Assembly: GCF_017086365.1 (NCBI RefSeq)
Contig: NZ_CP070969.1
Location: 4,588,001-4,652,000 of the forward strand
Direction: 5' to 3'
DNA: 64,000 nucleotides
Source of the DNA: Paenibacillus tianjinensis
GTDB taxonomy: Bacteria; Bacillota; Bacilli; Paenibacillales; Paenibacillaceae
Shown: piece after piece, positions 1-9,852 of the stretch
How positions within the stretch are numbered: the stretch's first letter is position 1
Layout: each line of letters starts with the position of its first letter
Made by a program: the position numbers and the translations under genes
The notes under the pieces: model-generated
Databases searched by the model: none
Seen by the model: the letters and a program-made list of their open reading frames with translations, nothing else
What the model was told of the DNA's origin: nothing

Positions 1-321
1 CACGGCAACGAGAGCGTGGTGCACGGCTACGATCTTGCCAGCCGTGTTGTGCTTGCCGCAGGCATAATCATGGTCTCCGTATTCGCCGGCTTTATCTTCG
101 CCCCTGATGCGATGATCAAGCAGATCGGCTTCGCGCTGGCCTTCGGGATCCTGATCGATGCCTTCATCATCCGCATGACGCTCGTGCCGGCCGTCATGGC
201 TGTGTTCGGTGACAAAGCCTGGTGGCTGCCGAAAGGGCTGGACCGTCTGCTGCCGAACCTCGATGTCGAGGGCGACAAGCTGATCGCCAAGCTCCATGCC
301 GAGAGCGGAGACAAGAAATAA
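1..321 (+). CDS. MMPL family transporter, C-terminal end (partial)
   Basis: The reading frame is open from the first base, so only the last 106 residues are present. They contain two hydrophobic segments followed by a short cytoplasmic tail, with the pattern AFGILIDAFIIRMTLVPAVM seen in the last helices of MMPL/RND-type membrane proteins (YdfJ in Bacillus, MmpL in mycobacteria). The family exports lipids, drugs or peptides across the cytoplasmic membrane using the proton gradient. Substrate and neighbours upstream cannot be seen. A strong hairpin follows the stop codon. Confidence 0.85.
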   Translation, partial: HGNESVVHGYDLASRVVLAAGIIMVSVFAGFIFAPDAMIKQIGFALAFGILIDAFIIRMTLVPAVMAVFGDKAWWLPKGLDRLLPNLDVEGDKLIAKLHAESGDKK

Positions 322-354
322 CAACAAGGACGGCATAATGCCGTCCCGATCTAT

Positions 355-398
355 AAAGAGCAGAGCCTGCAGACATTGTCCGCAGGCTCTGCTCTTTT
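355..398. terminator. bidirectional rho-independent terminator
   Basis: A 13-bp stem (358-370 with 382-394) is followed by TTTT on the plus strand and flanked by AAA on the other side. It lies between the convergent MMPL gene and the small membrane gene at 398-682, so it probably ends both transcripts. Confidence 0.85.
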
Positions 399-682
399 CA
401 TTTATTGAAACTATATTTATGCACTGCAAAAACAATTCCTGATGAGATTCCAAGAGACACTAGCCACACTATCATATTTCGTATAGAGAACATGGACGGT
501 TGAACACCAAAATCAACTCTTGATTGCACAGGTTCTGTTCCCGTAATTTCATATGCATTTGTCATATCAGGTACATATTCCTTGGTCATTAACATCCCTA
601 ATCCAACCTGGATTCCGGTTGTAATCAGCAGAAAACTGAACGCAAAGATCAAGCCGAGAACAAGATACTTTATCATTTTCAC
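398..682 (-). CDS. small two-helix membrane protein, unknown function
   Basis: The 94-residue product has an N-terminal hydrophobic segment (about residues 5-30) and a second one (about 68-88), joined by a polar loop of about 35 residues. No catalytic motif is visible. An AAAGGCGG ribosome binding site precedes the ATG. It is the last gene before the terminator and lies 81 bases beyond the end of pseI on the same strand, so it may be read with the glycan cluster, but nothing in its sequence ties it to glycan synthesis. Confidence 0.6.
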   Translation of the reverse strand: MKMIKYLVLGLIFAFSFLLITTGIQVGLGMLMTKEYVPDMTNAYEITGTEPVQSRVDFGVQPSMFSIRNMIVWLVSLGISSGIVFAVHKYSFNK

Positions 683-763
683 CGCCTTTCTTCGAAATGC
701 TTGTTTTCATTATACACTCTGGTTAATGTCCATCCTACGAAACAAAATCTCTATGAAATCCTG

Positions 764-1819
764 TCACATTAACAGGTCCCAGCTTAATGGCGTCCCCATT
801 TTCAGCTCTCTTTTCATTTGCTTGCCGATAAGCAGATCATAGTATTTCGGATCCAGCCCAAATCCCGGACGAATCACACTTATATTTTCCCCCGTCAACA
901 CTTCGCCAGCCTTTATATCCTTAGAAACATAAATGGACCGTCTGAATTGGAGTGAATGTTCCTCCTCCTTGGTTGGGCCGATTGCAACCTCGCCGAGTGA
1001 CTTCCAGGCGGTATCCGTCTCTTTCACGAGTGCCGCAAATTCTTCAGGCTCCAAGGAAAAAGCAGCATCCACGCCGCCTTCCTCACGGTTAAGGGTAAAA
1101 TGCTTTTCAATGACTGTGCTACCAAGCGCTACGCTTGCCACAGCGGCCCCAATTCCCAAGGTATGGTCAGATAGCCCAACCTGACAATGAAATACATCTC
1201 TTAAATAGGGAATGGTATTCAGATTTGACTTTTCAGGTGAAGCCGGATAACTGCTCGTGCACTTTAATAAAATATAATCATCGCAGCCTGCATCCGTAAT
1301 TGTTTTTACTACATTCTCAATTTCACCAAGCGAAGCCATCCCTGTTGAAATAATCATCGGCTTTCCTTTGGATGCGACCTTTCTTAATAAAGGGATATCA
1401 TTATTTTCGAAGGAGGCAATTTTGTAGCAAGCCACATCCAGAGTTTCTAAAAATTCAAGCGAGGTTTCATCAAAGGGTGTACTAAACGGAATCATCCCTA
1501 GCTTCTTACAGTATTCAAAAATCGGCTGATGCCATTCCCAGGGGGTATATGCCTCTTTGTAGAGCTCAAATAGAGACTTCCCCTTCCAGAGTCCACCCGA
1601 TTCAATCCTGAAATCTCCGTCCTGGATATTCAGTGTCATCGTTTCAGGAGTGTACGTTTGAATTTTGAACGCATGTGCCCCTGCTTTTGCCGCCGCCTTA
1701 ACAATATCCAGCGCCCGGTCAAGCGACTGATTATGATTCCCTGACATTTCCGCTATGATAAACGGAGGGTGGCCGTTGCCTATAAGTTTGTTACCGATTA
1801 TTATTTCCTTCATTGGCAC
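764..1819 (-). CDS. pseI: pseudaminic acid synthase (PseI)
   Basis: PseI condenses 6-deoxy-AltdiNAc with phosphoenolpyruvate to give pseudaminic acid in the cytoplasm. The 351-residue product has a NeuB-type TIM barrel (about 15-260; IIAEMSGNHN near the start, KIASFENND and IEKHFTLNR inside, GGVDAAFSLEPEEF typical of PseI rather than NeuB). A C-terminal SAF/antifreeze-like domain follows (about 290-345; RRSIYVSKDIKAGE). The GTG at 1819 is chosen because AGGAGG sits 6 bases upstream; an ATG two codons later would have poor spacing. It is the last Pse gene of the cluster. Confidence 0.92.
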   Translation of the reverse strand: MPMKEIIIGNKLIGNGHPPFIIAEMSGNHNQSLDRALDIVKAAAKAGAHAFKIQTYTPETMTLNIQDGDFRIESGGLWKGKSLFELYKEAYTPWEWHQPIFEYCKKLGMIPFSTPFDETSLEFLETLDVACYKIASFENNDIPLLRKVASKGKPMIISTGMASLGEIENVVKTITDAGCDDYILLKCTSSYPASPEKSNLNTIPYLRDVFHCQVGLSDHTLGIGAAVASVALGSTVIEKHFTLNREEGGVDAAFSLEPEEFAALVKETDTAWKSLGEVAIGPTKEEEHSLQFRRSIYVSKDIKAGEVLTGENISVIRPGFGLDPKYYDLLIGKQMKRELKMGTPLSWDLLM

Positions 1820-1879
1820 TCGTAACCTCCTAAAAGTTTTGTGTAGCATCAGCTTCATTGGAGTGTTCACGCAACAAAA

Positions 1880-2431
1880 CTACTTCGAAAGCATATGCTC
1901 TTTCAGAAATTCACTGTGCTTCTCCCACTGTTCCTTGAACAGGCCCATTAACACCACATCAATATATTGATTATTTTTCAGAAGTTGCTTTAGCAGCCTG
2001 CCTTCTTCGGTAAACCCTAATTTGTGGTGATAGGATAGGCTCTTCCCATTAAAGTCCAGGATTTGTGCACATACCTTTCTCATCTTTCTTTCTTTAAAAA
2101 TGTAATCCAAAGCCAAAATCCCCATGACCTTCCCGGACGCGCGGGGACAGGTCTGATCTCCAATATAGAATCCCCATTCACAGGTGTTGTTCTTGGGATC
2201 AATGTGTGAAAAGTTAACGAAACCAACTGGTTTTTCCTGATAAAAACACAGTTTAACTAGCCTCCCCGCATCCTTTTCCACTGCCTCTAACCAGCGGTAA
2301 TGCTCCTCTAACGGAATCAAATCATCATGATTCATAAAAGGGCGGATATGGTCAGCATTACGCCATTCCCATACAAGCTCTATTTCATTCCGGCCTAAAT
2401 TCCTCAAGCTGTAATCGTTAATGGATGTCAT
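1880..2431 (-). CDS. pseH: PseH-type N-acetyltransferase
   Basis: This 183-residue GNAT protein carries the family core (VWEWRNADHIRPFM at the start, the CEWGFYIGD strand, then GKVMGILALDYIF in the acetyl-CoA region). In the pseudaminic acid route PseH acetylates the 4-amino group of UDP-4-amino-4,6-dideoxy-AltNAc. The ATG overlaps the end of pseG by 14 bases, which indicates translational coupling. The assignment rests on the domain plus its position between pseG and pseI; the domain alone would only say acetyltransferase. Confidence 0.88.
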   Translation of the reverse strand: MTSINDYSLRNLGRNEIELVWEWRNADHIRPFMNHDDLIPLEEHYRWLEAVEKDAGRLVKLCFYQEKPVGFVNFSHIDPKNNTCEWGFYIGDQTCPRASGKVMGILALDYIFKERKMRKVCAQILDFNGKSLSYHHKLGFTEEGRLLKQLLKNNQYIDVVLMGLFKEQWEKHSEFLKEHMLSK

Positions 2432-3494
2432 GGTCCCCCCCCATAATCCTGTCTATGACCTCATTGAATTTATCCTCTCCCATAAGCCGAAGAGCTTGTT
2501 CAGACATCTCTTTCACCAGTGACGGGCTGGTAAGCATCGTGTTTATTCCATTCATAATCTCTTTCGCCGTGACTTCAGCACTGTCACCTAAGCAACAAGT
2601 AGCCCCCTGATCGTGCACCAGTTTTGTTATTTCCCTTTGGTTATCTGCCGTCACAATGGAAAGAGAGGGTAAGCCCAAATAACACCGCTCCCAGGTGGAG
2701 CTTCCGCCTGCTCCGATGGCAAAGTCGGCCTTCCGCATTAATTCGGCCATATAATCAATCTGGCAATGAAAGAATGCGTTCGGCATAGGGTTACACATAT
2801 GTTCAATGACATCCTTGTCTGTATTCATTTCACCTACTACGACATCGAGGAGTAAATTAGAATATTGGCGTTTATTTAATACTTGTAAGGTTTTTAATGT
2901 TTCATGGGTAGGGTCAGTCCCCCCAAAAAACACAAGGATTCTGTTAATACTTTCATCCCGCTCAGCTAACTGCTGCTTCACCGACCGAAATTCAGGGCGG
3001 AGTATTGCATAACTGGTCCCTACTAATTTCACGCAGCCCTCCGGGACTAAACCATGATAACGGTCCCCGGCAGATGAACGATTCTGATCCAGCAAAAGGC
3101 TGCATTGATGCGGCCGGTCGGCTAAATCATCAATCACAACCATCTTCGCAACATTCGCTTCTATTAATTTCTCCCAGCGTTGATCGATTCCGTAATGGTC
3201 AATAATCAGGCAATCTACAGGCGAAGAGGCAATAAGCATTTGCAAGGTTTCCATTGCATCTGTCTTGAAGTCCACCCGCAGCCAGGAAGTATCAGCCCGT
3301 TCACTGCGGAAAGGCAGCAACAATACAGGATAGCCTTGCTCCTTAATATAGCTTGCGAGATTCCCGGGTAAGTCCCGGCAAATGAACGACACCCTTGCTT
3401 TCCTGTTCTTAAGTTCATGGGCCAGTGTTAAACACCGCATGACATGGCCTGTACCCATTTCATAGGAAGAATCGACCCGAAAGATTATATTCAT
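2418..3494 (-). CDS. pseG: UDP-2,4-diacetamido-2,4,6-trideoxy-altropyranose hydrolase (PseG)
   Basis: PseG removes UDP from the diacetamido sugar before condensation by PseI. The 358-residue product is a MurG-like GT-B protein. The N-terminal lobe opens with FRVDSSYEMGTGHVMRCLTL, whose glycine and histidine are the family signature. The C-terminal lobe has FFGGTDPTHETL and GAGGSSTWERCYLGLP, which bind the UDP part. It starts two bases after the pseF stop codon and overlaps pseH, so the three are co-translated. Confidence 0.9.
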   Translation of the reverse strand: MNIIFRVDSSYEMGTGHVMRCLTLAHELKNRKARVSFICRDLPGNLASYIKEQGYPVLLLPFRSERADTSWLRVDFKTDAMETLQMLIASSPVDCLIIDHYGIDQRWEKLIEANVAKMVVIDDLADRPHQCSLLLDQNRSSAGDRYHGLVPEGCVKLVGTSYAILRPEFRSVKQQLAERDESINRILVFFGGTDPTHETLKTLQVLNKRQYSNLLLDVVVGEMNTDKDVIEHMCNPMPNAFFHCQIDYMAELMRKADFAIGAGGSSTWERCYLGLPSLSIVTADNQREITKLVHDQGATCCLGDSAEVTAKEIMNGINTMLTSPSLVKEMSEQALRLMGEDKFNEVIDRIMGGDHDIH

Positions 3495-3496
3495 TG

Positions 3497-4249
3497 TTAT
3501 GCTCTCCTATTACCGTCTGCTTTCTTTTGTTCGATATGAGCGTTGATCCATACCCAATCCGGATTCTCTTGCAAAAGGGTGATCACCTCATCCAGCGTGA
3601 ACCCATCCCTTCTCTTCCCGCATAGAGCTGTTATCAGCCTCGCAATTAATTCAAAGTCCTCTTCCGTATCCACTGTGAGGCGATATGCGCTTAAATCTGG
3701 TGTCTGCTTCACTTGTCCTACTCTAAAAACTTCAGGATGTCCGTACAAATATGAGGTTACATGTTCCCGCTCTGCAGCAGAACCTGCTTCCTTAAACGCT
3801 TGTTCCAGCACCTTCATGGAGAAAACTTCAACATCATATCCACGCGGATAGGTTCTCTCCATAGTGTTCGATACATAATCATATCCTGCTGAATGGGACA
3901 GAAATGCAGTGATTACCTCGTCTATTACAGCCGGGTCCACTAACGGACAGTCTGAAGTAAGGCGGACAACCGTGTCAGCTCCATAACAACAAGCAGCCTG
4001 ATAATATCTCGACAGGACATCTTCCTCCGGCCCCCGGTAGTAATCCACAGACATTCGTTTACACAAATCGATGATGGGCTGTTCTGCATCCTTAGTTGTT
4101 GTAGCAATGACAATTTGATCTATGGTCCTGGATCGTCTTACTTGCTCTATCTGATATTCCAGTAGCGGTTTATTTACGACCTCTTTCATAATTTTCCCCG
4201 GCAATCGGGTCGAACCCATCCTTGCCTGTATGATGGCTACTATTCTCAT
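3497..4249 (-). CDS. pseF: pseudaminic acid cytidylyltransferase (PseF/SpsF type)
   Basis: This 250-residue nucleotidyltransferase should activate pseudaminic acid with CTP to CMP-pseudaminic acid. The N-terminal pyrophosphorylase signature IIQARMGSTRLPGKIM and the metal/sugar site RLTSDCPLVDP (about residues 97-107) place it in the SpsF/cytidylyltransferase family. The C-terminal part (LTVDTEEDFELI) is also typical. SpsF of Bacillus subtilis belongs to a spore-coat polysaccharide operon, so the name could be either; the surrounding Pse enzymes favour PseF. Confidence 0.85.
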   Translation of the reverse strand: MRIVAIIQARMGSTRLPGKIMKEVVNKPLLEYQIEQVRRSRTIDQIVIATTTKDAEQPIIDLCKRMSVDYYRGPEEDVLSRYYQAACCYGADTVVRLTSDCPLVDPAVIDEVITAFLSHSAGYDYVSNTMERTYPRGYDVEVFSMKVLEQAFKEAGSAAEREHVTSYLYGHPEVFRVGQVKQTPDLSAYRLTVDTEEDFELIARLITALCGKRRDGFTLDEVITLLQENPDWVWINAHIEQKKADGNRRA

Positions 4250-4264
4250 AGGATCTCCTTCAAC

Positions 4265-5461
4265 TCATTTGGAGTAATGATTTAAGACTTTATTAACAGC
4301 ACGGATAACGTCATGAACATCCTGTTCTGACATCCCCTGAAACAGCGGCAGCGTAATAATTCTGTTATACAGTTGTTCCGCGTTCGGGCAAAGCCCTTGT
4401 TTGTAGCCGAGCTCTTGATAATAAGGTAAGAGGTGTACCGGGATGTAATGGACATTAACACCAATGTTCTCCTTAAGCAGTGCTTCAAAGATATTTTTCC
4501 TGCTGCCTTTTAGCTGCTCCAGGTTCAGAGCGATGATATACAGATGCCAGCTCGAGACCCCACTATTACTTTGGTATGGAATTTGAATCGTTTTGGTGTG
4601 CCGGAATGCCTCATTATACATAGCCGCATATTTCTTCCGTAAATCAACAAACTGCTCTAATTTCTTGAGCTGGCTTATGCCAAGTGCGGCCTGGATATCC
4701 GTCAACCGGTAGTTATACCCCAGGAATTGCATTTCATAGTACCAGGGGCCATGATTCTGAATCATATGATCAGGGTTACGGGTGATGCCGTGCGACCGGA
4801 ATTGCAGCAGCTTCTCATAATACAGCGGGTTGTTCGTTGTGATCATTCCGCCTTCTCCCGTTGTTATATGCTTTACAGGGTGAAAGCTGAACATCGTCAT
4901 ATCGCCAATGGAGCCAATGCTTTTATTCTTATACTGTGCACCAAGCGCATGTGCCGCATCTTCAATCACGACTAGGTTATTTTCCCTGGCAATGGTATGG
5001 ATCTCATCAAGCTCAGCCGGCTGGCCTGTAAAGTGAACTGGAATAATTGCTTTTGTGTGTTTGGTTAGCTTTTCCCTGATCCGTTTGGGATCCAGGTTAT
5101 ACGTTTGCGGATCGATGTCGGCGAATACCGGTGTTGCTCCTTGATATAATACACAGTTCGCTGAAGCGGCAAAGGTCATGGGAGTTGTAATAACCTCATC
5201 CCCCTCGCCAATCCCGGCAGCAAAGCATGCGCCATGTAAGGCTGCTGTTCCGCTTGTGAAGGCCACCGCATACTTCGCTCCTGTGATCCTTGCGATTTCA
5301 GCTTCAAATTGCTCAATGGCCGGACCGGTCGTTATGAAATCACTTTGTAACACCTGAACAACCGACGCAATATCTGCTTCATCGATGAATTGTCTTCCAT
5401 AAGGCAAATAGTGACTGCGTACGGGAGTTCCGCCATGGATTGCTAATGTGCTGCCGCTCAT
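4265..5461 (-). CDS. pseC: UDP-4-amino-4,6-dideoxy-AltNAc transaminase (PseC)
   Basis: This 398-residue PLP enzyme of the DegT/DnrJ/EryC1 family transfers an amino group from glutamate to the 4-keto sugar made by the dehydratase step. Visible landmarks are TSGTAALHGACFAAGIG (cofactor phosphate site), VIEDAAHALGA (the aspartate that contacts the PLP ring nitrogen) and FSFHPVKHITTGEGG with the Schiff-base lysine near residue 188. Its ATG overlaps the stop codon of the upstream SDR gene by 4 bases. Confidence 0.9.
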   Translation of the reverse strand: MSGSTLAIHGGTPVRSHYLPYGRQFIDEADIASVVQVLQSDFITTGPAIEQFEAEIARITGAKYAVAFTSGTAALHGACFAAGIGEGDEVITTPMTFAASANCVLYQGATPVFADIDPQTYNLDPKRIREKLTKHTKAIIPVHFTGQPAELDEIHTIARENNLVVIEDAAHALGAQYKNKSIGSIGDMTMFSFHPVKHITTGEGGMITTNNPLYYEKLLQFRSHGITRNPDHMIQNHGPWYYEMQFLGYNYRLTDIQAALGISQLKKLEQFVDLRKKYAAMYNEAFRHTKTIQIPYQSNSGVSSWHLYIIALNLEQLKGSRKNIFEALLKENIGVNVHYIPVHLLPYYQELGYKQGLCPNAEQLYNRIITLPLFQGMSEQDVHDVIRAVNKVLNHYSK

Positions 5462-6423
5462 GATTTGGACACGTCCTTTCGATGAAAGGTTGATTGTATC
5501 CAGTTTTCCGTCCGCTGTATCCCCTCTTCAATCGTTACCTTTGGAGTCCAGGACAGGATCTTTTCAGCTTTTTGATAATTACACAGCAGCTTTTGGATCT
5601 CACTTTGCGGATGAATATGAGGAATATGATGAATAGGCGCTTGTCCCGCTGAAATAAGCTCTGCTAATAGATTGATGGAAATATCTTTCCCTGTACCTGC
5701 ATTTACAATTTCTCCATTCAACTGATCGCTGTAACCCGCTTCAACCACAAAATCAGCACAATCCTCTACAAATAACAGATCCCGTGATTGGGTGCCGTCT
5801 CCATAGATATTTAGGGGTTCGCCTTTTAATTTACTATGAATGAAGATGGCCACCACTCCGCCCTCACCGCCGGTTTTCTGATAAGGCCCATACGTATTAA
5901 ACGGTCTCACGACCACAACGGGTAAACCGTAGGCGAAGAAATAGGATAACACCATATTTTCAGCAGCAATTTTTGCTCCGGCATAAGGGGAAGCGGGTTT
6001 GATAGGAGATTGCTCGTGAATTCCGCGTTCGTCGCTTGCTCTGGCGTAAACCATGCATGTACTAATAAAGACTATTTTCACATGCTGCTTTCTGCATTCT
6101 TCCAGTAAATAAAAGGTAGCAATAGTGTCGTTGTTAAACGTAGTTTCGGGATCATCGATACTGTCTTGAACATTAATGCTGGCTGCGAGGTGGTAACACA
6201 GATCAAATGTGGTATCCCGGAAAAGCTCTATTAATGATTCTCGGTCTTTCAGGTCCATAATTTTGACCATTTGCAGATGTTCATTGCCACTATACTCTTT
6301 CAAGTTATCAAGGGATGAATTTGCTAAATTATCGATTACCCAGACCTTCTGTCCATCCTTTAACAAACGTCCTACGACCCATCGGCCAATAAAGCCAGTC
6401 CCACCGGTTACGAGTATGTTCAT
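5458..6423 (-). CDS. NAD-dependent epimerase/dehydratase (extended SDR) in the Pse cluster
   Basis: The 321-residue extended SDR shows the nucleotide-binding motif TGGTGFIG at residues 6-13, a catalytic YxxxK (SPYAGAK) and RPFNTYGP in the sugar-binding half. It lies between pseB and pseC, overlapping pseC by 4 bases. The classical pathway of Campylobacter and Helicobacter needs only one SDR (PseB). Bacillus thuringiensis is known to split that step between two SDR proteins, Pen and Pal. By position this gene could be the second enzyme of such a pair. A separate role making another sugar nucleotide remains possible. Confidence 0.8.
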   Translation of the reverse strand: MNILVTGGTGFIGRWVVGRLLKDGQKVWVIDNLANSSLDNLKEYSGNEHLQMVKIMDLKDRESLIELFRDTTFDLCYHLAASINVQDSIDDPETTFNNDTIATFYLLEECRKQHVKIVFISTCMVYARASDERGIHEQSPIKPASPYAGAKIAAENMVLSYFFAYGLPVVVVRPFNTYGPYQKTGGEGGVVAIFIHSKLKGEPLNIYGDGTQSRDLLFVEDCADFVVEAGYSDQLNGEIVNAGTGKDISINLLAELISAGQAPIHHIPHIHPQSEIQKLLCNYQKAEKILSWTPKVTIEEGIQRTENWIQSTFHRKDVSKS

Positions 6424-6435
6424 AATAAACCTCCG

Positions 6436-7440
6436 CTAGATTAGATTTTGTTCAATGGTTAACTTCCGCACTTCTTCCTTAGTCAGAGGGATCTCACCTT
6501 CAGAACTATAGGTACCGGGTTTCGGTCGGCTTGCCTTCTTATAGGTTTTACCAGGGGCAAACGGAGAAGGAACAATATATACATCCGGTAATTCATAAGC
6601 ACTTAATGATTCGTCATAGGTCATCAGTTCTTCATATCTTTTTTCACCGGGCTTTAAGCCGATTTCAACGATATCCACCGGTGCCGGGTCAAGCCCGTAT
6701 TTCTTCGGCGTTTCTTCTGCAACAATCTCTGCCAGGTCCTTAAGCTTAATCACAGGCATTTTCAGAATAAAGGTTTCTCCGCCTTTCGATAATTGCAGGG
6801 ATTGGATGGTAAGTTTCGTCGCCTGCTCCAGTGTCATCATAAATCTTGTAATGGATAGATCTGTTACGGTGATAGCCTTGCCTTCTCTGACTTGCTTAAC
6901 GAATAACGGTATGACCGAACCTCTGGAGCCGAGTACATTCCCAAAGCGCACCGTACAGAACACCGTTTTTCCCCTGACCTTTGAAAATTCTGCAGAGGAA
7001 ATCAGCTTCTCAGCGGATAATTTTGTGGCTCCATAATTGTTTGTCGGGGAAATGGCTTTATCTGTACTGGTAAACACTACTTTTTTTATGTTTTGCTGTT
7101 TCGCTGCTTTAATCACGTTATACGTGCCGATAATATTCGTAAGTACAGCCTCAAAAGGGTTGTATTCACAAAAAGAAACATGCTTCATTGCTGCTGTATG
7201 GAACACGTAATCCATATCCTCCATCGCACTTAACACACGGTCATAATCACGGATATCGCCAATCCAGTAGCTTAGCTTTGAATTTCGGTTCACTTCATTT
7301 TGCAGCTCGAATTGTTTATATTCATCTCTGCTAAATATCCGGATCACTTCAGGATCCTCTTGCAAGATATGCTTCACAATATTTTTTCCTATGGTGCCGG
7401 TTCCGCCAATAACCAGAACTTTTTTATTCTTGAAGAACAT
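6436..7440 (-). CDS. pseB: UDP-GlcNAc 4,6-dehydratase (PseB/Pen type)
   Basis: This 334-residue SDR opens the pseudaminic acid route by dehydrating UDP-GlcNAc. It has the NAD motif GGTGTIGKN near residue 12, AAMKHVSFCEYNPFEA (about 84-99) that marks the PseB/CapD group, STDKAISPTNNYGATK in the catalytic region and a late GLKPGEKRYEELM. Whether it inverts C5 alone (PseB) or gives the 5,6-ene for a second enzyme (Pen) cannot be read from the sequence. It is followed 12 bases later by the second SDR. Confidence 0.88.
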   Translation of the reverse strand: MFFKNKKVLVIGGTGTIGKNIVKHILQEDPEVIRIFSRDEYKQFELQNEVNRNSKLSYWIGDIRDYDRVLSAMEDMDYVFHTAAMKHVSFCEYNPFEAVLTNIIGTYNVIKAAKQQNIKKVVFTSTDKAISPTNNYGATKLSAEKLISSAEFSKVRGKTVFCTVRFGNVLGSRGSVIPLFVKQVREGKAITVTDLSITRFMMTLEQATKLTIQSLQLSKGGETFILKMPVIKLKDLAEIVAEETPKKYGLDPAPVDIVEIGLKPGEKRYEELMTYDESLSAYELPDVYIVPSPFAPGKTYKKASRPKPGTYSSEGEIPLTKEEVRKLTIEQNLI

Positions 7441-7461
7441 ACCTCTCCTCCCCCTATTTAT

Positions 7462-8883
7462 TTATTCAGGATTTACACGGGTCAAATTGCTGATCAAAGC
7501 TGTAAGCGCATTGCCGGAATGTTCTATTGTATAGGATTGTTGTAAAAACTTACTCTTCACGTCTTCGTAATTGAATCTCTCTGTTTCGCTGGAAAAATAT
7601 AATGAGATCGTTTGTATTAAATCTGCCGGATCGTTCTGGATATAATGATCCAGGGTATTATAATAATTGTATTCACGGTTCGCCTGAATGAAATGATAGA
7701 CAAAAACCGGCTTATTCATTAACAAGCCTTCCAGAGCCAAAGTGGATAGTGAAGATATGACGCCATCGGAATTCACAATTAGATCACGTATATCAGTTTT
7801 TCTATCTTTGATCACATGTACAGAGTTCGTTTTGCTTTCCAAATTCGTATAGAGTGAAATCAGTTTTTTGGAAAGCTCCCAGGGATGAGGTTTAATGATT
7901 AATTGGAATTTCCCGCCCGCAACCAGCTCCGTGATTAGCGCAGCTATCTTTTCTGCATCTAATTTTGGCCCCGTAGCCAGCAGTAACGTAGTTTTATTGG
8001 GATCAAGCTCATATTCCTCATAAAATGAATCATTGGACAGCCGTTCAGAAGTGAAAATTTCATCATACCGGGGGTGGCCGGTCACAGCGATGCGGTTTTC
8101 CTCCAGACCTCTTGCCATGAACCATCTTTTCTCATATTCGCCATAGACCCCCACATGACTGGAGAAAACAGGGATAAAGGCTTCCTCCCCCATCAATATC
8201 CCGTGCTGAAAACAAATACTGGGAATCCCCCTCATCGCTCCAACGACCGCAAGAGACCGGCTCCCTACATCTTCTGATGTGCCTATCAATACAGTGGTTA
8301 CGGGAATCTGATCATAGAGATTACTAACCGTTTCTATGGCATCTACAATACCGGGAATCCGCTTCATGAACGTGTCGGTAAAAAAGGCATTCCCAAAAGC
8401 CGGATGTCCTTCGTATTCTGCAAAAATGGACGCTGCCCTTCGGATTAACTCCTCAGATGCTAGACTTGTGTCGCTCTTAAAGCCTCCAATCCATACATTG
8501 GGAATCCCGAAATATTCAGGCGCTCTGGAACGTGACAGAATGAGGGTGCGGTCCCTGCTGAAATACTCGCTTAATCGTTTCTCCGGAATTCTTGTGTAGT
8601 CTAAATTAATTAATGTCTTTCCATCTGCATTCGCCTGGAGCGGCTGCTTAAACGGAGCTGCCAGCTTCTCAAAAAAAGGTTGAATCTCCTCTGGTTGCTT
8701 AATCCGGGAATCGTTCAGTTTCATCTCAAACCCCGTCTGCTCCATATCGCTACGAAGTTCATCATTAATTTGCTGATAGAAATTCGTCATAAGCGCAACC
8801 GGTATGTTTTTGTATTTTAAATCCTTAAACACGTTGATGAATTCACTATAAAGAGACCAGTAATGGGCTAGATAGGTTGACAC
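7462..8883 (-). CDS. GT-B-fold glycosyl/phosphosugar transferase, candidate pseudaminyltransferase
   Basis: The 473-residue product shows motifs of capsule-type transferases related to CDP-glycerol and sialyl/Kdo transferases: FQHGILMGE, VTGHPRYDEI, LIIKPHPWE and ISSLSTLALEGLL. The HP and S/E motifs bind the nucleotide part of a CMP- or CDP-linked donor in those families, so a CMP-pseudaminic acid donor would fit. The GTG at 8883 is chosen because AAGGAGGG lies 10 bases upstream and includes the stop codon of the previous gene. An ATG 42 bases further out has no ribosome site. The activity is inferred. Confidence 0.7.
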   Translation of the reverse strand: MSTYLAHYWSLYSEFINVFKDLKYKNIPVALMTNFYQQINDELRSDMEQTGFEMKLNDSRIKQPEEIQPFFEKLAAPFKQPLQANADGKTLINLDYTRIPEKRLSEYFSRDRTLILSRSRAPEYFGIPNVWIGGFKSDTSLASEELIRRAASIFAEYEGHPAFGNAFFTDTFMKRIPGIVDAIETVSNLYDQIPVTTVLIGTSEDVGSRSLAVVGAMRGIPSICFQHGILMGEEAFIPVFSSHVGVYGEYEKRWFMARGLEENRIAVTGHPRYDEIFTSERLSNDSFYEEYELDPNKTTLLLATGPKLDAEKIAALITELVAGGKFQLIIKPHPWELSKKLISLYTNLESKTNSVHVIKDRKTDIRDLIVNSDGVISSLSTLALEGLLMNKPVFVYHFIQANREYNYYNTLDHYIQNDPADLIQTISLYFSSETERFNYEDVKSKFLQQSYTIEHSGNALTALISNLTRVNPE

Positions 8884-8899
8884 TCCGTTTGATCCCTCC

Positions 8900-9727
<828 letters not shown>

Positions 9728-9728
9728 C

Positions 9729-9755
9729 TATACTATGTTTCGATCATTAAAAGGT
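9729..9755 (-). promoter_or_regulatory. sigma-K-like promoter for the glycan cluster
   Basis: On the minus strand a CATAGTATA box (9729-9737) fits the sigma-K -10 consensus CATANNNTA, and an ACC lies at the right distance upstream (9753-9755). Transcription would start about 24 bases before the TTG of the first gene. The consensus is short, so this is a suggestion, but the CgeB-like neighbour also points to late mother-cell expression. Confidence 0.45.
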
Positions 9756-9806
9756 AATAGGTTAGAGAACTATATTTACTAATAACTGGTAACCAGCACA
9801 ACAATA

Positions 9807-9838
9807 AAACGCTTAACAGTTATCCTGCTAAGCGTTTT
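9807..9838 (-). terminator. rho-independent terminator after the CgeB-like gene
   Basis: AAAACGCTTA pairs with TAAGCGTTTT around a 12-base loop, 15 bases after the stop codon of the 9853-10833 gene on the minus strand. Confidence 0.75.
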
Positions 9839-9852
9839 GTAGGTACCCGAAT

